A stretch of DNA of 64,000 nt. Source: Streptomyces canus (GTDB taxonomy: Bacteria > Actinomycetota > Actinomycetes > Streptomycetales > Streptomycetaceae). The notes under the pieces were generated by a model that was not told the origin of the DNA, ran no database searches, and was given only the letters and a program-made list of their open reading frames with translations. This document shows positions 59,300 to 64,000 of the stretch, in pieces. A program made the position numbers and the translations under genes. Every line of letters starts with the position of its first letter. Position 1 is the first letter of the stretch. The DNA is taken from contig NZ_JAUSYQ010000002.1 of NCBI RefSeq assembly GCF_030816965.1, forward strand, positions 7,802,001 to 7,866,000, in the 5' to 3' direction.

Positions 59300-60880
59300 A
59301 TGACAGCAGTCCGGACAGACCCCGTGGTCAGCACGCCGTACGGGGCCGTACGGGGCCGGTACGAGCACGGGACCGCGGTCTTTCGGGGCATCCCCTACGC
59401 GGCCCCGCCCTTCGGCCCCCGCCGCTTCCGGCCGCCGGTGCCGCCCGAGCCCTGGGCGGGTGTGCGCGAGGCGGCCGACTTCGGGCCGACGGCGCCGAAA
59501 CCGCCGTACTCCGACGCCTTCGCGCAGTACCTGTCCGACCCGTTCGTGCCCGGCGACGACTGCCTCAACCTCAACGTGTGGACGCCGGAGCCCGGCCCGG
59601 GGGCCCGGCTCCCGGTCCTGGTGTGGCTGCACGGCGGAGCCCTGACCAGGGGATCTTCCGCGGTGCCCGTGTACGACGGGCACGCCTTCGCCCGGGACGG
59701 CGTCGTGTTCGTCTCGGTCAACTACCGGCTCGGTGTGGAGGGCTACGGCCTCTTCCCGGACGCGCCCGCCAACCCCGGCCTGCGCGACCAGCTCGCCGCC
59801 CTGCGATGGGTGCACGAGTCGATCCGGGCCTTCGGCGGCGACCCCGGCCGTATCACCGTGGCGGGGCAGTCGGCCGGTGCGATCAGCACCGGCGCCCTGC
59901 TGGCCGCCCCGCAGGCCCAGGGCCTGTTCCGGCGCGCGGTGCTGCAGAGCGGACCGCCCGAGGCGAGCGACCGCGACAAGGTGCGGCGGATGGTGCGCCG
60001 GATGGCCACCCGGCTGAAGATCCCCGCCACCGCCGCGGCCTTCGCCGAGGTCGACCGCGATCTGCTGCTGCGCACCCAGGCCGAGGTGGGCCGCCTCAGC
60101 AGCCCGGTCCTGGGCGGGCCCGCCTTCGGGATCGTGGTCGACGGCGACCTCGTGCCGCGTGATCCGCTGGAGGCGCTGGTCGAGGGCTCGGTGGCCCGCG
60201 GGGTCGAGCTGATGCTGGGCTGGACCAGCGACGAGTACCGCCTCTGGCTCGTCCCCGGCGGCCTCCTGGAGCGCGTCGACCGGCTCGGCCCGGTGGCCCT
60301 GGCCGGTGCCATGGCCCGCTGCCACTGCGGCTCCGAGGTGGTCCGCGGCTACCGCGCGCTGCATCCCGACGCCGGTACCGCCGAGATCGTCGGCCAGATG
60401 GTCACCGACCACCTGCTGCGCATCCCCCTGCACCGCCTCGCCGAGGCCCGCCCGGGGTCGTCGTACGTCTACGAGTTCGCCTGGCCCTCCCACCGCCCGG
60501 ACCTCGGCGCCTGCCACGCCCTGGAACTGGGCTTCGTCTTCGACACCGGCGCCGCTCCCGAGTCCGCCAAGCTCGCCGGCGAGGGCGCCCCGACCGAGCT
60601 CGCCGACGCCATGCACAGTGCGTGGGTGCGCTTCGCCGCCGACGGGGACCCCGGCTGGCGGCCCTGGGACGCCACCCACCCCGTCCAGATCTTCGGCAAG
60701 GGCGATCCGTACGTGGCGTCCGGCCCTCGGGACCACGATTTCGCGGTGTGGACGACGGACACGACCACGCCGGAGACGGCCCCCGTGACGGAACCGGCAG
60801 AGGGCTGGCCGGCGCGGACCGCGGAGCTCAGGTCGGTCGTACGGCGGCTGCGACGCACCGGACTGGCGCGGCGGCACTGA
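59300..60880 (+). CDS. Type-B carboxylesterase
   Basis: 526 residues of the alpha/beta-hydrolase carboxylesterase family. VLVWLHGGALTRGSS is the oxyanion region, TVAGQSAGAIST holds the nucleophile Ser in GQSAG, and GACHALELGFVFDT holds the C-terminal His. The family hydrolyses esters. There is no signal peptide. At the end of a polyuronide locus it could remove acetyl or other ester groups from imported fragments, by inference. A 90-bp gap before it may hold a separate promoter. Confidence 0.88.
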   Translation: MTAVRTDPVVSTPYGAVRGRYEHGTAVFRGIPYAAPPFGPRRFRPPVPPEPWAGVREAADFGPTAPKPPYSDAFAQYLSDPFVPGDDCLNLNVWTPEPGPGARLPVLVWLHGGALTRGSSAVPVYDGHAFARDGVVFVSVNYRLGVEGYGLFPDAPANPGLRDQLAALRWVHESIRAFGGDPGRITVAGQSAGAISTGALLAAPQAQGLFRRAVLQSGPPEASDRDKVRRMVRRMATRLKIPATAAAFAEVDRDLLLRTQAEVGRLSSPVLGGPAFGIVVDGDLVPRDPLEALVEGSVARGVELMLGWTSDEYRLWLVPGGLLERVDRLGPVALAGAMARCHCGSEVVRGYRALHPDAGTAEIVGQMVTDHLLRIPLHRLAEARPGSSYVYEFAWPSHRPDLGACHALELGFVFDTGAAPESAKLAGEGAPTELADAMHSAWVRFAADGDPGWRPWDATHPVQIFGKGDPYVASGPRDHDFAVWTTDTTTPETAPVTEPAEGWPARTAELRSVVRRLRRTGLARRH

Positions 60881-60937
60881 GCGCGCGGGCCGCCGGCGCG
60901 GATGCCGGTCGCCGGTGACGCGGCCGGGCCGCCCGTC

Positions 60938-61993
60938 TCAGGTGCCGGTCGCCGTGACCGAGTCCCGGACCACCACGTGGGTGCCCAGCAGGAGGTGCTC
61001 GGCCGGATCCTCCGCCGTACGGCCGAGCGCGGTGCGTACGGCGAGGCGGCCCAGTTCCTCGTAGGGGACGTGGACGGTGGTGAGCGCCGGGTGGAGGTCG
61101 CGGGCGAAGGGGATGTCGTCGTAGCCGGCCAGGGAGACGTCACCGGGGACGTCGAGGCCGGCCTCGTGGAGGGCGGTCAGGGCGCCCGCGGCGACCATGT
61201 CCGTCGCGGCGACCACGGCCGTGAACTCCAGGCCCTCCTTCAGGGCCCGGCGCATCAGACGGTGACCGGAGTCGCGGGTGAAGTCGCCGTTCAGGACCAG
61301 CGCGGGGTCGGGATCCATGCCGCGCGCGCGGTGGGCGGCGAGATACCCGCGCTCACGGCCCTGCGCGGTGGTGTGGTCCGCCTTGCCGCCGAGGAACAGG
61401 ACCCTCCGGTGGCCCCGGGACAGGACGTGGGAGACGAGCGCGTAGGCGCCGCCCTCGTTGTCGTACTCGATGACCGTGACCGGCGCCCCGGGGCCCAGCG
61501 GCGGCCGACCGCACAGCACGAGCCGGGAGCCCGCCGACGCCAGGGAGTCGGCCATACGGCGGGTGCGCTCGCGGTACTCGACGGTGTCGGCGGCGCCGCC
61601 CACCAGGATCACGGCGGCGGCGCGCTGGGCCCGCATCATCTCCACGAACTCCAGTTCGTGCTCGACATCGCCCTCCGTGCTGCACACCAGACACAGATGG
61701 CCGAGCCGGTTCGCCTCGCGTTCCACGCCGTGTGCCATCAGGGCGAACGACGGGCCGGTGATGTCCTCGAGCACGAACGCCAGCGTGGGCGTGCCGACGC
61801 CCGCGATCGCCTTCGCTCGCGCGTCGGCGACGTAGTCCATCTCGCGCACCGCCCGCATCACGCGCGTGCGTGTCGCCGCGCTCACCGGATACACCCCGCC
61901 GAGCACCCGTGACACGGTCGACGCGGACACCCCGGCCCGCGCGGCGACATCCCGGATCGTGCTCCGGCTGGCGTCCTCGCTCTTCCTGGTCAT
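60938..61993 (-). CDS. LacI-family regulator of the polyuronide locus
   Basis: 351 residues. The HTH TIRDVAARAGVSASTVSRVL and sensor (VSLAGYDDIPFARDLHPALTTV) are intact. It is a close paralogue of the regulator at 47106. ATG 61993 has GGGGGAGAGG before it, favouring it over ATG 62026. GGAAACCGGTTCCC at 62031-62044 is an excellent operator in its own promoter. It converges on the esterase gene. Confidence 0.93.
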   Translation of the reverse strand: MTRKSEDASRSTIRDVAARAGVSASTVSRVLGGVYPVSAATRTRVMRAVREMDYVADARAKAIAGVGTPTLAFVLEDITGPSFALMAHGVEREANRLGHLCLVCSTEGDVEHELEFVEMMRAQRAAAVILVGGAADTVEYRERTRRMADSLASAGSRLVLCGRPPLGPGAPVTVIEYDNEGGAYALVSHVLSRGHRRVLFLGGKADHTTAQGRERGYLAAHRARGMDPDPALVLNGDFTRDSGHRLMRRALKEGLEFTAVVAATDMVAAGALTALHEAGLDVPGDVSLAGYDDIPFARDLHPALTTVHVPYEELGRLAVRTALGRTAEDPAEHLLLGTHVVVRDSVTATGT

Positions 61994-62030
61994 CCCTGCC
62001 TCTCCCCCTGGGAACAGCGGCAACACCGAC

Positions 62031-62044
62031 GGAAACCGGTTCCC
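62031..62044. promoter_or_regulatory. AACCGGTT operator upstream of LacI gene
   Basis: GGAAACCGGTTCCC is palindromic except for one symmetric pair. It lies 38 bp before ATG 61993 and shares its AACCGGTT core with sites at 46855, 49642 and 49753. Autoregulation is likely. Confidence 0.6.
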
Positions 62045-62102
62045 GAGCGGAGGCTAGCAGGGGGAGAGGGGCACTGGCCAAGGGGCAGGAGCAAGGAATC
62101 TA

Positions 62103-62156
62103 GGGGGCGCGCAGCGCACCCCCAGGGGCGCGGGGAACTGCGCGAGCAACCACAAC
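62103..62156. repeat. Streptomyces intergenic repeat, copy 2
   Basis: A GGGGG...CCCCC hairpin (62103-62123) is followed by the core GGCGCGGGGAACT and CGCGAGC, CCACAACG (62127-62156). The core is shared with 10307-10336. The gap 62045-62213 holds no gene. Confidence 0.65.
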
Positions 62157-62213
62157 GAAACCCGCAGTCGCAAGGCACCAGAAGCCATACGGAGAGAAGG
62201 CGCACCGCCCCCG

Positions 62214-63155
62214 CTAACGCACCGCCCCCGAGATCCCGGAGATCGCCTCAGGCCCTACCCGGCAGCACCCCCCGATCAGCCGCGCCCCCGACTTCCGCCA
62301 CCTCGTGACCTCCTCCGACGTGAACGAGGACCGTCCCTCCCAGCGGCGCGCCTCCGCGTTCCAGGACTCGCCGCTGTTGGGGTAGACCACGACCGGCTTG
62401 CCGGTGACCCGCGCGGCCGTCTCGATCGCGTGGTCCACGTCCTTGGGGACACAGCAGTTGACGCCGACCGCGATGACCTCGTCCACGTCGGCGGCCAGGG
62501 CGAACGCCTCCTCCAGGGGCTGGCCGGCCCGGGTGCGGTCGCCGGCGACGGAGTAGGAGAGCCAGGCCGGGACACCGAGACCACGGATGGCGCGCAGCAG
62601 CGCCTGCGCCTCGTCGCTGTCGGGGATCGTCTCCAGGGCCAGGACGTCGGGCCCGGCCGCCGCGAGCACCTCGAGCCGGGGCCGGTGGAAGGCCTCCAGC
62701 TCGGTCACGCTCAGGCCGTACCGGCCCCGGTACTCCGAACCGTCCGCGAGCATCGCGCCGTACGGCCCGACCGAGGCCGCCACGTACAGCGGCCGCCGGA
62801 CCCCCTTCGCCCACGCCTGCCGCGTCGCCTCGCGCGCCAGCCCGACGCTCAGGGCAAGCAGTTCCGCCGCCCGCTCGCGCGCGATCCCGCGCTTGGCGAA
62901 CCCCTCGAAGGTGGCCTGGTAGCTGGACGTGATCGCCACGTCCGCGCCCGCCTCGTAGTAGGCGAGATGCGCCTCGGTGATCGCCTCGGGCCGCTCCGCG
63001 AGCAGCCGCGCCGACCACAGCTCGTCGCTCAGATCGTGCCCGGCGGACTCCAGCTGGTTGGACATCCCGCCGTCGAGGACGACAGGGCCCGCCGCGAGGG
63101 TGTCGGCGAGGGGGCGGGAGAGGGCGTCGGGGACTTCCGGGGTGTCGCTGGTCAT
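62214..63155 (-). CDS. mmuM: Homocysteine S-methyltransferase
   Basis: 313 residues of the Zn-dependent homocysteine methyltransferase family. VLDGGMSNQLES is the N-terminal motif, and AVGVNCCVP and LIGGCCRVG provide the three zinc cysteines. It methylates homocysteine with S-methylmethionine (or SAM) to give methionine. On the minus strand the -10 box TAGCGT (63167-63162) lies 12 bases before ATG 63155, so the mRNA is probably leaderless. Confidence 0.92.
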   Translation of the reverse strand: MTSDTPEVPDALSRPLADTLAAGPVVLDGGMSNQLESAGHDLSDELWSARLLAERPEAITEAHLAYYEAGADVAITSSYQATFEGFAKRGIARERAAELLALSVGLAREATRQAWAKGVRRPLYVAASVGPYGAMLADGSEYRGRYGLSVTELEAFHRPRLEVLAAAGPDVLALETIPDSDEAQALLRAIRGLGVPAWLSYSVAGDRTRAGQPLEEAFALAADVDEVIAVGVNCCVPKDVDHAIETAARVTGKPVVVYPNSGESWNAEARRWEGRSSFTSEEVTRWRKSGARLIGGCCRVGPEAISGISGAVR

Positions 63156-63298
63156 GCCTCGACGCTAGCCGACGGGACGGGAGACGGCCGCAGCCGTCCG
63201 GTACGCGAACACCGGGACCAGCGTGTGGGCGGACAACTCAAGGCCCTCACCCGCACCAAGGACGTCACCGGACCGTGGGCGGCCTGCGCCGGCACCGA

Positions 63299-64000
63299 TC
63301 AGTGCGCCGCGTGCCGTCCGCCCTCATGTCGCTTGCCCCGCCTGCGCACGGTCGGCGGGACCACCAGCCCGCCCAGCAGACCCAGCGCCAGAATGTACGG
63401 CCACCAGCCCAGCCCCTCCGTCTCCGCTCCCGTCGTGTGGGGTGCCGCTGCCGGAGCCTTCGACGCGGTATCGGCACGGACGCCCGGCGAGGCGCTCGCC
63501 GTTGCCGCGGCCAGTACGACGTCGTTGCCGTCCCCGCCCCGATAGGTGATCCGGTACGTCGTGTCGGCGAGCTGGAGCCGCGTGCCCTCCTTCAGGCCCT
63601 TGAAGGCGCCCGTGGTCTTCGACGTGCCCTTGTTGTCCAGCACGGTGATCCGGCGGGCGGGGTCGGTGCCGACGGCCGAGAAGTCGAGCTCACCGGCAAG
63701 CCGAACCGGGCCCGTCACCTTCAACGGACCGTCTCGCAGGACCAGTTCACCCTTCGAGGTCTGCGTGTAGCGGCCGGAAACGGTGAGTCCTCCCGTGACC
63801 ACGCCCTCGTTGGTGACCGCGCCCTTCACCGAGCCCTTGCCGGACAGCGAGGAGACCACGCGAAGACCGGTCGTGCCCGCGTCCAGCCGTGCGGCCGTCG
63901 AGGTGAGCCGGATCCCCTTGCTGCGGGCGAGAGTTGCTCCGCCCCGCAGGGCGAGCGTCCCCTTGCGGACCGTCGTCGTCCCCGTGTACGTCACCGCGCT
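63299..64000 (-). CDS. Autotransporter-type beta-strand repeat protein, C-terminal part
   Basis: 234 codons to the window edge; the start lies beyond it. The sequence reads as autotransporter-associated beta-strand repeats (YTGTTTVRKGTLALRGGATL, then VVTGGLTVSGRYTQT), which build a parallel beta-helix. A Pro/Ala linker, one membrane helix (WWPYILALGLLGGLVV) and a basic tail RRRGKRHEGG follow. Such proteins are surface-anchored and may be polysaccharide-binding or degrading. The missing N-terminus prevents a functional call. Confidence 0.78.
   Translation of the reverse strand, partial: SAVTYTGTTTVRKGTLALRGGATLARSKGIRLTSTAARLDAGTTGLRVVSSLSGKGSVKGAVTNEGVVTGGLTVSGRYTQTSKGELVLRDGPLKVTGPVRLAGELDFSAVGTDPARRITVLDNKGTSKTTGAFKGLKEGTRLQLADTTYRITYRGGDGNDVVLAAATASASPGVRADTASKAPAAAPHTTGAETEGLGWWPYILALGLLGGLVVPPTVRRRGKRHEGGRHAAH

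Noticed and set aside
1..64000. tRNA, rRNA, replication origin or antibiotic biosynthesis cluster
   Set aside because: No cloverleaf, rRNA block, DnaA-box cluster, PKS/NRPS or terpene motif was found on reading.

Overview
The window is high-G+C actinomycete DNA, almost certainly from a Streptomyces chromosome. The signs are extreme third-position G/C, many GTG starts, leaderless promoters with TAGnnT-type -10 boxes, lipoprotein and Tat signals, several sugar ABC transporters without their own ATPase, and a sulfur-assimilation cluster laid out as I remember it from S. coelicolor. No rRNA, tRNA or CRISPR array was seen. All assignments rest on reading motifs; no database search was run.

Layout. 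1-6.0 kb: the end of a copper amine oxidase, a SAV2148-type HEPN protein, a DnaQ-like exonuclease, a YbaK-like editing protein with an EamA exporter, a divergent LysR regulator, and an APH-fold kinase. 6.2-9.3 kb: a sugar ABC importer (two permeases and a lipoprotein). 9.27-11.65 kb: a macrolide-resistance cassette, an Erm methyltransferase followed by a macrolide glycosyltransferase. It has an unannotated 37-codon leader peptide with RNA hairpins before erm, a palindromic operator inside the glycosyltransferase promoter, and a strong terminator at the end. 11.7-16.2 kb: an MMPL transporter, DUF1697, an NTF2-like protein and a ketopantoate-reductase-like protein.

16.2-25.6 kb, minus strand: a sulfur operon reading leader peptide - sulfite reductase - small zinc-ribbon protein - cysH - cysC - cysD - cysN - ssuA - ssuB - ssuC - sirohydrochlorin chelatase. 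It would take sulfate to sulfide, import sulfonate, and supply siroheme to the reductase. 25.7-34.8 kb: a GNAT protein, a secreted protein, a GAF regulator, an AidB-like acyl-CoA dehydrogenase, a lower-G+C gene-poor stretch, a BrkB-like membrane protein, an NmrA-like protein and an AraC regulator. 34.79-37.02 kb: a 2.2-kb element bounded by 14-bp perfect inverted repeats. It carries one large TnpB/Cas12-like RuvC nuclease and no transposase, and is the best candidate for an undescribed system. 37.0-40.1 kb: an AraC-type regulator, two VOC proteins, a secreted peptidoglycan-binding protein and an XRE/membrane protein.

40.3-62.0 kb is a plant-polysaccharide region. One operon couples a lipoprotein, two permeases and a GH43 beta-xylosidase with an odd repetitive insert. 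A second locus has an ABC importer, a GH28-like beta-helix enzyme, two alginate-lyase-family proteins (one fused to FN3 and other beta modules), an esterase, a hydroxyacid dehydrogenase and LacI regulators. Shared AACCGGTT palindromes suggest common LacI-family control. The window closes with a homocysteine S-methyltransferase and the C-terminal part of an autotransporter-type repeat protein that is cut by the window edge.
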